A stretch of 64,000 bases of DNA from Haematococcus lacustris (GCA_030144725.1 JASKMD010000008.1:14608836-14672835), one strand, 5' to 3'. Counted from the first letter of the stretch, positions 10,474 to 21,100 are shown. A program made the numbers and translations. Notes: generated from the sequence alone by a model not told the origin.

Positions 10474-10743
10474 TGTTAGTTGCACACCCTCCTGGTGCAG
10501 TTGAGATCAAGCACCGGGATTGTAGGGTGTGATTGCCAGCGGTCCGGCCGCGAAGAGTGCGAGTGTGAATGCCGTATTTAGGGCAGTCGTAGGCACCCGG
10601 CAGTCGTAGGCACCCTGAACTGGTGTCCGCGTCTGCCCGTGCTCTTCTAACAGGTAGGCGCGAAGCTGCGCGCCAGCCTGTTATGGCAGATCTTTGTAAA
10701 CTACCCTGAACTGGTGTAAGCGTCTGCCCGTGCTCTTCTAACA
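10474..10743 (+). repeat. copia 3' LTR (solo, 270 bp)
   Basis: The LTR starts TGTTAG directly after the polypurine tract and ends CTAACA, the expected short inverted ends. An internal 42 bp direct duplication (10612-10653 and 10703-10744, ACCCTGAACTGGTGT...CTTCTAACAG) means the true end could instead be 10652. No second LTR copy is present in the window for confirmation. Confidence 0.65.
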
Positions 10744-10744
10744 G

Positions 10745-10974
10745 TTGGCTGGCACATGCAACCCCACTGCCTTGCAATACTCGTTTAACATCTTAACGCT
10801 CAGCTTCTTGCCCAAGGTGCACAGCTGCATCACGCTGTCTAGTGCAAATGAGCACAGAAGGGTGAGGCACTCATCGTCCCAATGCTTGTCATCCCTCTTC
10901 TGGTCGAACATGGGCATGGCCACAAAGGGCTTTGTGATGGAGGGCCTCATACACACACCCCTTGGTGGGGTCAT
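10745..10974 (-). pseudogene. C-terminal fragment of a transposon-type protein cut by the LTR
   Basis: On the minus strand a coding-like frame reads PFVAMPMFDQKRDDKHWDDE, then LLCSFALDSVMQLCTLGKKL and VKMLNEYCKAVGLHVPANC. It stops abruptly where the copia LTR begins (10743). The end resembles the first half of a SAP-like helix pair (LSVKMLNEYCKAVGL), whose continuation is missing. This suggests the retrotransposon inserted into, or abuts, an older element gene. Upstream exons were not found. Confidence 0.4.
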
Positions 10975-11640
10975 GCATTGGGCACATGCACATGCAGTCT
11001 GTGACCACTCAACCTAGATCCCTGCAGCAGGAAAGAGGCAGCTGTGCATGCTCATAGAGCCGGGGATGGATGATGCAAAGGACCAAAGGGGGGCGGCGGA
11101 GGGGCAATTGCCCTGGAGCCAAAGGACCAAAGGACCAAAGAAGGGCAGGGCGGTTCAACGAAGGTCAGGCTAGGGCCATAGCCAGGGCAAGGCTGGTGAA
11201 AGGTAGGGCTGGTGCAGGTCAGGGCTGAGGATTGAAAAGCGCACCTTGCGGTGGCCCAGCCCTGCTGTTGCTGGGGCATGCTTGGGGGCATGCTCTGCTC
11301 GTCCTGCTCCTGAGTGGTGTGTCTGCATGACACCACACTCGTGCAAATTAAGGCCTGGCTGGCTTGAAAAACCTGAGAGTTGAGGTCTGAAACTTGGTGT
11401 GTGGGTTGCTGTGACCTAGGGGATGACAAGACTCTCTTGGGCCAAAGTGTAATTCTCACTCGGTGTCGAGTTGCTGGGCCAGGTATGGGGCTGAGACCCT
11501 GATCTTGGCTAAGGGAGTTGGCACCGTGTGACCAAAGTGACTTTTCATGAAATGTGAGTATAAGAGGTTGTAAAGGGTGGTTACAGCTGCCCAACCTAGT
11601 AGGTGGCATGCAAAACGTCCAAGCCAGTGATGAGCTATGG
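10975..11640. other. intergenic, no gene seen
   Basis: The interval contains short runs of AAAGGACC and AGGGCAGG repeats (11080-11230) and no convincing frame or splice pattern. The palindrome AGGACCCTGTACAGGGTCCT that typifies the nearby array first appears at 11650. Confidence 0.5.
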
Positions 11641-11644
11641 CCCG

Positions 11645-13116
11645 TGTCCTAGGACCCTGTACAGGGTCCTAGAGTCACCATGGTCGTAGGACCCGGTACA
11701 GGGTCCTGTGTACCTGATGAGTGTAGATGTTTTAACCATTCCTTGCATCCCTATGTGATAGAACCATGTTAGGATTCCTACATAGCTTGTGGTTGGTCCT
11801 GTTGACCCCGTTTGGATGCTTTTGACCATGTGTGCCAGGACCCTGTACAGGGTCCTACGATGAGTGCCTTTCCACACAGGGTCCTGGCACCACACCACAG
11901 GGTTCTGGCTCACAGGGTCCTGGCACCTCACCACAGGGTTCTGGCACCACAGGGTCCTGGTACCTCACCACAGGGTCCTGCTGCACACCTACAGGGTCCT
12001 GGCACCACACCACAGGGTTCTGGCTCACAGGGTCCTGGCACCACACCACAGGGTCCTGGCTTACAGGGTCCTGGCACCACACCACAGGGTCCTGGCACCA
12101 CACCACAGGGTCCTGGCACCTCACCACAGGGTTCTGGCCAACAGGGTCCTGGCACCACACCACAGGGTCCTGGCACCACACCTCAAGATCTTGGCCTACA
12201 GGGTCCTGGCACCTCACCACAGGGTCCTGGCCCACAGGGTCCTGGCACCTCACCACAGGGTCCTGGCACCTCACCACAGGGTCCTGGCACCACAGGGTCC
12301 TGGCACCTCACCACAGGGTCCTGGCACCTCACCACAGGGTCCTGGCACCACAGGGTCCTGGCACCTCACCACAGGGTCCTGGCACCTCACCACAGGGTTC
12401 TGGCCAACAGGGTCCTGGCACCACACCACAGGGTCCTGGCACCACACCTCAAGATCTTGGCCTACAGGGTCCTGGCACCTCACCACAGGGTCCTGGCCCA
12501 CAGGGTCCTGGCACCTCACCACAGGGTCCTGGCACCTCACCACAGGGTCCTGGCACCACAGGGTCCTGGCACCTCACCACAGGGTCCTGGCACCTCACCA
12601 CAGGGTTCTGGCCCACAGGGTCCTGGCCCACAGGGTCCTGGCCCACAGGGTCCTGGCACCACACCACAGGGTTCTGGCCCACAGGGTCCTGGCACCTCAC
12701 CACAGGGTCCTGGCACCACACCACAGGGTCCTGGCACCACAGGGTCCTGGCACCTCACCACAGGGTTCTGGCCCACAGGGTCCTGGCACCACACCACAGG
12801 GTTCTGGCTCACAGGGTCCTGGCACCTCACCACAGGGTCCTGGCACCTCACCACAGGGTCCTGGCACCACAGGGTCCTGGCACCTCACCACAGGGTCCTG
12901 GCACCTCACCACAGGGTTCTGGCCCACAGGGTCCTGGCCCACAGGGTCCTGGCCCACAGGGTCCTGGCACCACACCACAGGGTTCTGGCCCACAGGGTCC
13001 TGGCACCTCACCACAGGGTTCTGGCCCACAGGGTCCTGGCACCACACCACAGGGTTCTGGCTCACAGGGTCCTGGCACCTCACCACAGGGTCCTGGCACC
13101 ACATCACAGGGTCCAT
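11645..13116. repeat. minisatellite B (CACAGGGTCCTGGCACC)
   Basis: The start carries the palindrome AGGACCCTGTACAGGGTCCT (11650 and 11838) and a variant (11691). From 11876 about 85 short units alternate CACAGGGTCCTGGCACCTCAC / CACAGGGTTCTGGCCCA, with higher-order duplications (12120-12300 is nearly repeated at 12380-12560, and 12600-12800 at 12910-13080). All six frames are open for long stretches, giving apparent proteins of 400-480 residues that are only translated repeat. Confidence 0.95.
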
Positions 13117-13859
13117 ATATTGAAGTCACCATCAGTGTCATTGATTCATTCAACCATGCGTGCTACAGCTGCAACAATGCTGCATTCACTGCTGCCGCTG
13201 CCCTATCACCCCAGCCTATCTCTATAACACGGTATGCCCATAGGGTCCAAAATAATCCGGCTGCATGGAGGGTTGCATGAAGTTCTCGCAAAGGAACTGC
13301 GAAGGAAGCAAGGCATCGCGCAGGAATTAAGACTGCCCCGCCAAGCTGGCGTTAGCAGCCAGGAGCAGCCAGGAGCAGCCAACAGGGGATCGCAGCCAGG
13401 AGAAGCCATCCAGCCGTCGCTAGCCAGCGGCATCTCTCGTCACCAGGGACGATGATAGACTTTGTGAAGTGCCTTGCAGGCGGATAGAATGTTAAGTGCC
13501 TTGCAGGTGGGGCGCCACCCAGCAGCCTCACTGCAATCGCGACCAGCCACAGCAATATAGCGCCAAGGTGAAGCGAAAGGAGCGATAGAAAGCATGCGAC
13601 TAGGTCGAGCGACAGGAGCAAGAGGCAGCGAGGAGGCAGGGAAAGGTGCGAAAGGAGCAAGGTGGCGCTCATCGACTTTGTGGCAGTCAGATAACTTTGT
13701 GGCAGTCAGATTTCCACAACTAATGCCAAGTAGCACGGGAAAGGTGCGATGATCATCAAGAAATAGCTACTAGTCAATTGGTAAAGAATGTGTGGCATGG
13801 GTTGCTTGCAGGTGAAGTAGGTTGGAGGTGAATTGAAGGTGCTTGGAGCGCAGGACCAG
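13117..13859. other. intergenic, no gene seen
   Basis: Short direct repeats are present (AGGAGCAGCC at 13360-13380; AAGTGCCTTGCAGG at 13468 and 13495; ACTTTGTGGCAGTCAGAT at 13675 and 13693). No sustained coding frame was found. Confidence 0.45.
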
Positions 13860-14103
13860 TCGTAAGCTGGAAGCCATGAAGTGCAGCCAAGGGAAGCAGC
13901 TTGGCAGAGCAGCCAAGAGCAGCCAGGAGCGGTTAGAAGCGGCAGCGATGAGTAGCACCCACTCCCCTTGTCCCACACCCAACCCCATTCCCCCCTCACA
14001 CACTCAACCTAGCAAGTGAGTGAGTGGTGAGTGGCCTGCCCTTGCAACTGTGTGGCTTTATGTACCTAGTCTGACCGCTGTCATGCCCTTGTTTTTCTGC
14101 AGG

Positions 14104-14284
14104 TTCTCCCTCCCTCCCTCCCTCCCTCCCTCCCTCCCTCCCTCCCTCCCTCCCTCCCTCCCTCCCTCCCTCCCTCCCTCCCTCCCTCCCTCCCTCCCTC
14201 CCTCCCTCCCTCCCTCCCTCCCTCCCTCCCTCCCTCCCTCCCTCCCTCCCTCCCTCCCTCCCTCCCTCCCTCCCTCCCTCCCCT
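14104..14284. repeat. (CCCT)n microsatellite
   Basis: About 45 uninterrupted copies of CCCT (AGGG on the minus strand) directly follow a CTGCAGG splice-like site. Confidence 0.97.
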
Positions 14285-14551
14285 GCCCAGTACAACGCAA
14301 CGCAACGAATGGCAGCGATGAGTGGCACCCTCCCTAACCCCTGCCCCAAACCCCATTCCCCCCCATACACTCCTCTCTACAAATGGTGAGTGGCTTGCCG
14401 TGGCCATTGTGTGGCTCCATGTGTCTAGCCTGACCACTAGCATGCCCTTCTTTGCTGCAGGATTTCATGGTCACACCCATCCCCTTTCCCACAATCGCTA
14501 CACTCACCTTCACTCTCGCCCTCCTTCACTACAATGCAACCTGGAGCACTG

Positions 14552-14717
14552 CCTCCTCCCCTCCCCTCCCCTCCCCTCCCCTCCCCTCCCCTCCCCTCCC
14601 CTCCCCTCCCCTCCCCTCCCCTCCCCTCCCCTCCCCTCCCCTCCCCTCCCCTCCCCTCCCCTCCCCTCCCCTCCCCTCCCCTCCCCTCCCCTCCCCTCCC
14701 CTCCCCTCCCCTCCCCT
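14552..14717. repeat. (CTCCC)n microsatellite
   Basis: About 33 perfect pentanucleotide copies. The purine strand (GGGAG)n has runs of G suited to quadruplex formation. Confidence 0.97.
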
Positions 14718-15284
14718 GCAGCCATGAGCAGAAAGCAAGAGTAGCAGCCAAGAGCAGCAGGTAGGAGGCGCTTGGAGCGGCAGCCAGGACTTCCGGTGAG
14801 TGCACATGCTTGGGAGGTGTCAGCCTAGCCTGCCCGGTTCTGGTCATGCATGTCCTAATTCATCTGCTTGCTGGCTGATGTTTGATTGCAGTTGTCGACA
14901 GCTGGAGCATGGCAGGTGAAGCATGGCCGGGTTGATTGCAAGCATGGCGGTAGAGCAGCAACCAACAAGGAGCCAGCAAGGACCGTACCCTCCCCGTACC
15001 CCGTACCCCGTACCCTCCCCCGGCGGCGTGACACGGAGCATAACTGTAAGTGGCCAGTCCTTGCACATGAGTGGTCCCCAATGCCAAGCCTAAATGCAAG
15101 GATGCCTCTTGTTGCCGCAGGTCTGATGGTCACACTGCTGCCCCTTGCCCCCTTCCCCCTTCCCCCTTCCCTGCCCAAGCCCACCACCACCACTTCCGAG
15201 TCTGCCACCTACCTACCCTCCTCCCCTCCTCCCCTCCTCCCCTCTTCTCTCCTCTCCCCCACCCAATGGCACCCAGCAGCCCTT

Positions 15285-15575
15285 GGCGTAGCAGCATGGA
15301 GCGGGCAGCATGGAGCGGGCAGCCTGGAGCGGGCAGCCTGGAGCGGGCAGCCTAGAGCGGGCAGCCTGGAGCGGGCAGCCTGGAGCGGGCAACCTGGAGT
15401 GGGCAACCTGGAGCCAAGCCTAGCCCAGCCTACCCCAGCCTAGCCTAGCCTAGCCTACCCCAACCTAGCCTAGCCTAGCCTACCCCAGGCTAGCCTTGCC
15501 TAGGCTAGCCTACCCTAGCCTAGCCTAGCCTAGCCTACCCCAGGCTAGCCCAGCCTAGCCTAGCCCAGCCTGATT
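15285..15575. repeat. GAGCGGGCAGCCTG and CCTAGCC short tandem repeats
   Basis: Ten units of about 14 bp (GGAGCGGGCAGC(C/A)T) at 15290-15410 run into degenerate CCTAGCC / CCTACCCCAG repeats at 15415-15570. Confidence 0.9.
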
Positions 15576-15847
15576 TGGTGCCATGGGGCATAGACAGCAA
15601 GGCAAAGTGCTTAGCAGTCCCGTGATAAGGTGTTAGCCCATAGCAATGAGGTGCAGCCAGTCCTTGTGGTTGTGCACATGACATATGTGGTGAGCAATGC
15701 ATGAGTCGATGTGTTGTTGTTGTAGTGATGTTGTGTGGTGTTGTTGTGTGGTGTTGTCACCTTCCATCAATGCATGTGCTTAGCACCAGCAATACATGCC
15801 GTTTGTTGTGGTGTTGCGAGGTGTTCGGGCGTCGTTGCATACGTTGT
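15576..15847. other. spacer between repeats
   Basis: GTTGTTGTGTGGTG-type runs occur at 15715-15760. No gene was recognised. Confidence 0.4.
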
Positions 15848-16455
15848 GGCAGGACCCTGTAGGCGTGTGGCAGGACCCTGTGAACGTGTGTCGTAGGAAC
15901 CTGTAGCCGTGCGGCAGGACCCTGTGAGAATATGTCGTAGGACCCTGTAGCCGTGCGGCAGAACCCTGTGAGAACGTGTCGCAGAACCCTGTAGCCGTGC
16001 GGCAGAACCCTGTGAGAACGTGTCGCAAAACCCTGTAGCCGTGCGGCAGAACCCTGTGAGAACGTGTCGCAAAACCCTGTAGCCGTGCGGCAGAACCCTG
16101 TGAGAAAGTGTCGCAGGACCCTGTAGCCGTGCGGCAAAACCCTGTGAGAAAGTGTCGCAAAACCCTGTAGCCGTGCGGCAGAACCCTGTGAGAAAGTGTC
16201 GCAGGACCCTGTAGCCGTGCGGCAAAACCCTGTGAGAACGTGTCGCAAAACCCTGTAGCCGTGCGGCAAAACCCTGTGAGAACGTGTCGCAAAACCCTGT
16301 AGCCGTGCGGCAAAACCCTGTGAGAACGTGTCGCAAAACCCTGTAGCCGTGCGGCAGAACCCTGTGAGAATGTGTCGCAGGACCCTGTAGCCGTGCGGCA
16401 GAACCCTGTGGCCCAGGACCCTGTACAGGGTCGGTAGGACCCGGTACAGGGTTAG
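15848..16455. repeat. minisatellite C (44 bp unit with two ACCCTGT cores)
   Basis: About 12-13 copies of a 44 bp unit, made of the two 22 bp halves GCAAAACCCTGTAGCCGTGCG and GCAGAACCCTGTGAGAACGTGT. The end of the array carries the palindrome AGGACCCTGTACAGGGTC (16413) and a variant (16437). The core is shared with arrays A and B. Confidence 0.95.
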
Positions 16456-16603
16456 GTAACTTTTCAAATAGTTATAACATCGCAGCAACTTTGAGTTTTT
16501 CAATGATTACAACGGCGATGAGTCGGCCTTTCCTGGGGCTATCTGCAGTATGCCTCCCGGGAAGAAATGACGTAGGCGACTTCCGGCCTTAATCGGCGCG
16601 AGT
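16445..16603 (+). repeat. conserved leader following array C (copy 2)
   Basis: Homologous to 3573-3728, and in the same position relative to its array. It again reads to PGRNDVGDFRP and TAA, but here the DDE-like ORF is not present downstream. This is best read as the 5' end of a second, deleted or recombined copy of that element. Confidence 0.78.
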
Positions 16604-17631
16604 GCACACACCGGAGTGTGACGAGTAGGGTGCGGTTTTTCTCATTAGTTCTCATGAGATCTAATATTAGTCAAAGGCGTCTCATTAGGTCGTCATTAGA
16701 GCACGACCGGACGTGTTAACGTTAATGTTAAACCGTTTTGTTAAAGATGACCGCTTGGTCTTGATACGAGTCGTTTTTTGCTGTCGTTCTGGTCACGACA
16801 CGGCAATGCACCCAGCGACACTATGCAGGCAGAGGTGGCCAGTGAGACGCAGTACCAGGGTAGCAAATCGGGTATGTTAGAGATTTGTTCAAGATGTTGT
16901 TAAACCCCAAACATCAGGATGTTGAATTAACCGTTTGTGCTCTAGTCGTCATTAGTCGTGGCTTGTCAAGGTTCCCACCGGGATTCGATTCCCGAAGGCC
17001 ACAACCTGCTTCTATGTATAAAACAAACACCGAAGTATACTCAGCTGCTCGTGTACGTGCCCGCGCATGTGCCTGTGCAATAGACAAGCTCGATCGTGCC
17101 ACACGCTATCTATGTGCCTGTGCAATAGACAAGCTCGATCGTGCCTATGTGCTAAGTGTTAGCCGTCCTCTCGCGGGCAAGCCTCGCAATGGGCGGATAC
17201 CAAGCCATACGCGCCGTACTGAAAGTGTCCTCGGACTTGCTATCCATCGCTTTTCCACGGACGGCGGAAGCCACGGACCATTGTAGGGCCTGGGCCATCG
17301 CAACCTGCCCGCTTGCTAGCCGCGGCCGACCAGCCGGGCAGCCGGCAGGGCCACTGAAAATGTGACGCGCTTGTGGATGCGACCAGTGCGCTGGGGTCGC
17401 ACGGGTACGCTCATACCGCTATACCGGAAACAACGCCGACTAATAGACGACCTAATAACTAATACGGCCGGGACTAATCTAATGAGATTAGTTTTCTCAT
17501 TAGTCGAGCCAGAACCGCTCCTTAGATATATTTACTGTCATACAGGTAGGCTACCCCTCCCATTGAACAACCAACCCCCCTTACGATAAGGGACAACGGC
17601 TTTTTTGGACTCATTTCTGCACGGATGTACA
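16604..17631. repeat. candidate non-autonomous DNA element with ATTAGTC-type ends
   Basis: The left part (16640-16700) has CTCATTAG, TAATATTAGTC and CATTAGGTCGTCATTAG. The right part (17436-17510) has their complements in reverse order (GACTAATAGACGACCTAATAAC, CTAATGAGATTAG). The ends are therefore imperfect inverted sets of ATTAG motifs, but exact termini and a target duplication were not found. Inside are a 42 bp direct duplication (17068-17152, GTGCCTGTGCAATAGACAAG) and a tRNA-like hairpin. Confidence 0.4.
16958..17002 (+). other. tRNA-like T-arm plus acceptor hairpin
   Basis: GTGGCTT at the left pairs over seven positions with AGGCCAC at the right. The intervening sequence contains a perfect T-arm-like stem-loop, CGGGATTCGATTCCCG, with the TTCGATT loop. 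At 45 nt there is no room for D and anticodon arms, so this is not a normal tRNA gene. It could be a tRNA-derived end of a mobile element. Confidence 0.35.
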
Positions 17632-17950
17632 CGCGGATCAATCAGGTCTCCCATGAGGACCTCCCCCTATGGGGGGGAGGTCGCTCCCCCTCATAGGGGG
17701 ACCTTCCAACCGCCCAACCGCATCCCGCCCGCTGTACTGCGCCACCTTCCTGGGCACCTGTGCGCACCTGTGCGCTCGCACCGCACGCGTGCTAGGACTG
17801 ATTACACTGCTATTGCTAGGTTGTGCAGCGTGGGCCGCAGCGCTGGCAGCATCAATTGCCACCACGCTAGATGCGACAAGCCGAGCCACAACAGAAACCT
17901 CAGCAGGAACAGCAGCTGGCGAGCAGCCAGTAACCGCAGACGGAATGCAG
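17632..17950 (+). repeat. inverted repeat arm L (pair with 22460-22838)
   Basis: The arm begins CAATCAGGTCTCCCATGAGG and includes a nested palindromic block at 17660-17706 (CCCCCTATGGGGG and CCCCCTCATAGGGGG). Both arms encode the same hydrophobic open frame, containing RVLGLITLLLLGCAAWAAAL. The arms differ mainly by a 12 bp expansion in the right copy. About 4.5 kb lies between the arms. Confidence 0.85.
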
Positions 17951-18084
17951 AGCGCAGATACTATGCGCAGAACCTGAGCCTGCAACCCCAGCACTTCGAA
18001 CATCAAGCCTCGCACCCCGCACCTCGCATCTCGGCCCATGTCTAACATTTCTCGGCTGGTGCTCTGCGGCAGAGCCGGGGCGCA
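17951..18084. other. short spacer
   Basis: No feature was recognised between the inverted repeat arm and the second exon-like cassette. Confidence 0.4.
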
Positions 18085-19270
18085 AGAGCCAGGAGGTGCA
18101 GCCAAGGGAAGCAGCTAGGCAGCGCAGCAAGGAGCAGCAAAGAGCAGCAAGGAGCAGCGAGGAGCAGTTGGATGCGGCACCCTTCCCAACCCCTCCACCA
18201 CCACCCTCGCCCTACATCCACCCCAATTTCCCCTGCACACACACCACCCTGCAGATAGTGAGTGGCTCGCTTTTTCAGTTGTGTGGTGAAGTGTGCCTAG
18301 CCTGACCACATGCATGAACTTCTTTGCTGCAGGGTTTCATGGTCACAACCATCCCCTTTCCAACAACCACCACTCTCACCTTCGCCACAATGCAACACCC
18401 TCTACCTATCTTGCAGCCTGGAGCAAGCCCTCCCACCCTCCCCCCAAGCTCCGCCACCACCACAACCACCACCTCCCAAGCCCCTCCCCTCCCCAGACCC
18501 TCCCTTCCCTCCCCTCCCCAGACCCTCCCCTCCCCTCCCCAGACCCTCCCCTCCCCTCCCCAGACCCTCCCCTCCCCTCCCCTCCCCTCCCCTCCCCTCC
18601 CCTCCCCTCCCCTCCCCTCCCCTCCCCTCCCTCCCCTCCCCTCCCCTCCCCTCCCCTCCCCTCCCCTCCCCTCCCCTCCCCTCCCCTCCCCTCCCCTCCC
18701 CTCCCCTCCCCTCCCCTCCCCTCCCCTCCCCTCCCCTCCCCTCCCCTCCCCTCCCCTCTTGAGCACTTGCGTTGAGCAAGTGTACACCACAGCAGCCTCC
18801 CTCCCCCCGCAGCCATGAGCCATCTCCATGAGCAGCAACTAAGAGCAGATGCAAAAGCAGCAAGTAGGAGGCGCTTGGAGTGGCAGCCAGGACTTTCGGT
18901 GAGTGCGCATGCTGTTAGGGTGTCAGCCCAGCCTGCCAAACTCTGGTCATGCATGTCCTGCCATGGCTTGGTGGTTGCTAGCATGTCATGCATGTCCTTA
19001 TTCATCTGCTTGCTGGCTGATGTTTGCTTGCAGTTGTCGATAGCTGGGGCATGACAACAGTAGCATGGCTTGGTGATTGCAAGCAAGGCGGCAGCGGCAT
19101 AGAGCAGCAAGCAACAAGGAGCCAGCAAGGACCGTACCCTCCCCGTACCCCGTACCCTCCCCCATCCCACCACCACCACTTCCGAGTCTGCCACCCACCT
19201 ACCCTCCTCCCCTCTCCTCTCCCCCACCACGCACCTAGCAGCCTATGGAGGAGCAGCCTGAGCTAGTAGC
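18085..19270. repeat. exon-like repeat cassette, copy 2
   Basis: A direct-orientation paralogue of 13860-15300, including the same splice-like CTTCTTTGCTGCAGGGTTTCATGG site. The (CTCCC)n microsatellite sits at the matching position, and the same GCAGCCATGAGC, GGAGGCGCTTGGAG and CCGTACCCTCCCC blocks follow. Confidence 0.6.
18476..18758. repeat. (CTCCC)n microsatellite with AGACCCTCCCC start
   Basis: About 55 pentanucleotide units. The first five are expanded to CAGACCCTCCCCTCCC, followed by almost perfect CTCCC copies. Confidence 0.96.
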
Positions 19271-20165
19271 ATAGAGCAGACAGCATGGAGCGGGCAGCAT
19301 GGAGCGGGTGGTGCTGCCAGTGGTGATGGTGCTGCTGCTAGTGCTGCTGCTGTTGTTGTTGTTGCTGCAGCTGCTTGAGCTGCTGAGCAGCCTAGTAGTA
19401 GCAACCAACCCTGTTTGGGGACATGGGGCAGGGGGAGCAAGTCACCTACTTCCCCCCCTCCCCTTACCCTCACCCCACGGCACACGCTGCAGCCCCTTCC
19501 CAACCCCACCCAGCAGCCCTTGGCGTACCAGCTTGGAGCAACAGGGATAGGGGCACCTAGCAGCAAGCTCTAGGAGCATGGCCAGCTGCTTGTCTGGCTG
19601 CAGCACATGATTGTCGTGTGCAAGGAGGCATGCGATGAGCCTGAGCCGCATGGTGAGGCTGAGTCAGGGCAGCTGCAGCAGTCATATATATCATAGCAGT
19701 CATATCGAACAACACATGCAGAGGTTACACATACAAGGCTGAGGGCATGCACATGAGCTAGGAGGGCAGGGGCACAACTTACCACTTGTAACACCCTTGT
19801 AATCCCTTGTAACATGGTGGTCATGTAATGCTATCCAACCAACCGCGTATGTGATTCCTAACCGTTGAGAGCTGACCTAACTAGACTTCCAGAGCCACCT
19901 GGTCCCAACCTATGCATACCATGCATGTCACCAGCCGCGGTTGGAATAGTAGCTCTTTGTTGAAGCCCAGGCCAAATAGCCTAGCCAAATAGGAAGGGCC
20001 GCGCCTAAGCCTAGACTTTCCAGCCTAAACACTGCTAGCACCACCCCGCTTCCTAGCCAACACAACAGAGTTGGTGTGGCCAACACTCTGATGTCAGCCA
20101 ACACAACTACCGTAGTGACTGTGGCACACTGTGACACCACCCCATAGCTCATTGCGCATCTACAT
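19271..20165. other. intergenic, no gene recognised
   Basis: The interval holds CTGCTG runs (19310-19385), a cluster of CTTGTAACA repeats (19785-19812) and GCCAACAC repeats (20060-20105). No consistent coding frame was seen. Confidence 0.4.
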
Positions 20166-20690
20166 ACCTCGGCTATCACGTTTGCAGCATGAGCGCATCA
20201 CCGCGTGGTGGTGGTGTCCATACAAGGGGCATGTGGCGCACCACACCCTAGCATGTGGCTGGATCTGGTGAGCCTCCACTATAGGTACCATCCGTAGTCC
20301 AACTGGCTGTGACACATTGGCGCGTGGATCACTGCCAGGCCTGCACTTGCTAAGCATGACCGTGATGCATACATGCAAAGGGGGTATGTAGAAGGTGGCT
20401 ACCACGTTTGCAGCATTAGCGCATCACCGCGTGGTGGTGGTGTCCATACAAGGGGCATGTGGCGCACCACACCCTAGCATGTGGCTCAGTCTGGTGAGCC
20501 TCCACTATAGGTACCATCCGTGGTCCAGCTAGCTGTGACACATTGGGTGTGGATCACTGCCAGGCTTGCACTTGCTTTGCATGACCGTGATGCATACATG
20601 CAAAGGGGGTTTGTAGCAGGTGGCTACCACATTTGCGGCCTTAGCGCATCACCGCGTGGTGGTGTTGTCCATGAAAGGGGCGTAGGAATC
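20166..20690. repeat. 225 bp tandem repeat, about 2.2 copies
   Basis: GTTTGCAGCAT(G/T)AGCGCATCACCGC recurs at 20180 and 20406, with a diverged third start at 20631, giving periods of 226 and 225 bp. The copies differ by a few substitutions and the third is truncated by 20690. Confidence 0.9.
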
Positions 20691-20769
20691 GTTTGAGAAG
20701 AGGATACACGGCTAATGACCACCACCGTTGTCTTCATTACATCTTGACCATTCACAGCTTACAAATCAC

Positions 20770-21100
20770 GTTGACGCTGATGCTGTCCATGCACTGCTCA
20801 TGCACTACAGCCTGCTGCTCTTGCTGCTGCTCATGCACCACAACACACCTACATCCTGCTGCTGCTGCTGCTCATGCACTGCAGCACATGCACTCCAGCC
20901 TGCTGCTGCTGCTGCTCATGCACTGAAGCACACCTGCAGCCTGCTGCTACCTGCACTGCCACACACCTACAGCCTGCTGCTGCCACACACCTACAGCCTG
21001 CTACTGCTGCCCATCCACTGCTGCTGCTGTCCTTGCACTGCTGCTCATACACTACAGCCTGCTGCTGCTGCTGCTGCTCATGCACTGTACTACATTCACT
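20770..21100. repeat. CTG-rich low-complexity tract
   Basis: Many CTGCTGCTG runs are mixed with CATGCACT and CACACCTACAGC units. Open frames here are low-complexity only. Confidence 0.85.

Larger units (their letters stand above)
5527..10743 (+). mobile_element. Ty1/copia LTR retrotransposon, 5'-defective
   Basis: Domain order is gag, zinc knuckle, protease, integrase, reverse transcriptase, RNase H. Integrase before reverse transcriptase is diagnostic of copia-type rather than gypsy-type elements. The 3' end has a purine-rich tract (GAGTGGGAG) immediately before TGTTAG and a matching CTAACA end, as in an LTR. Two frame breaks lie between gag and integrase, while integrase to RNase H is one open frame of about 1080 codons. 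The 5' LTR and the gag N-terminus are missing. Confidence 0.93.
13860..15300. repeat. exon-like repeat cassette, copy 1
   Basis: Blocks at 13860-14105, 14290-14470 and 14735-15125 match 18085-18345 and 18830-19200 in the same order and orientation. Each block carries splice-like ends, for example GTGAGTGG near its start and CTTCTTTGCTGCAGG before TTTCATGGTCACA. A microsatellite interrupts both copies between the TTTCATGGTCAC block and the GCAGCCATGAGC block. No protein family is recognisable. This could be a decayed multi-exon gene or a dispersed non-autonomous element. Confidence 0.6.

Noticed and set aside
11812..13280. Overlapping frames of 420-480 codons (GPGTSPQGPG... and SWHLTTGSW...)
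   Set aside because: They are translations of minisatellite B in every frame, with no start context, splice signals or non-repeat ends.
2890..16455. CRISPR-like arrays
   Set aside because: The repeats are contiguous or nearly so, with no unique spacers, and the genome is eukaryotic.
15757..16503. Frames of 180-250 codons with CRTATGFCDTFSQG repeats
   Set aside because: Translation of the 44 bp minisatellite C, whose indels keep several frames open.
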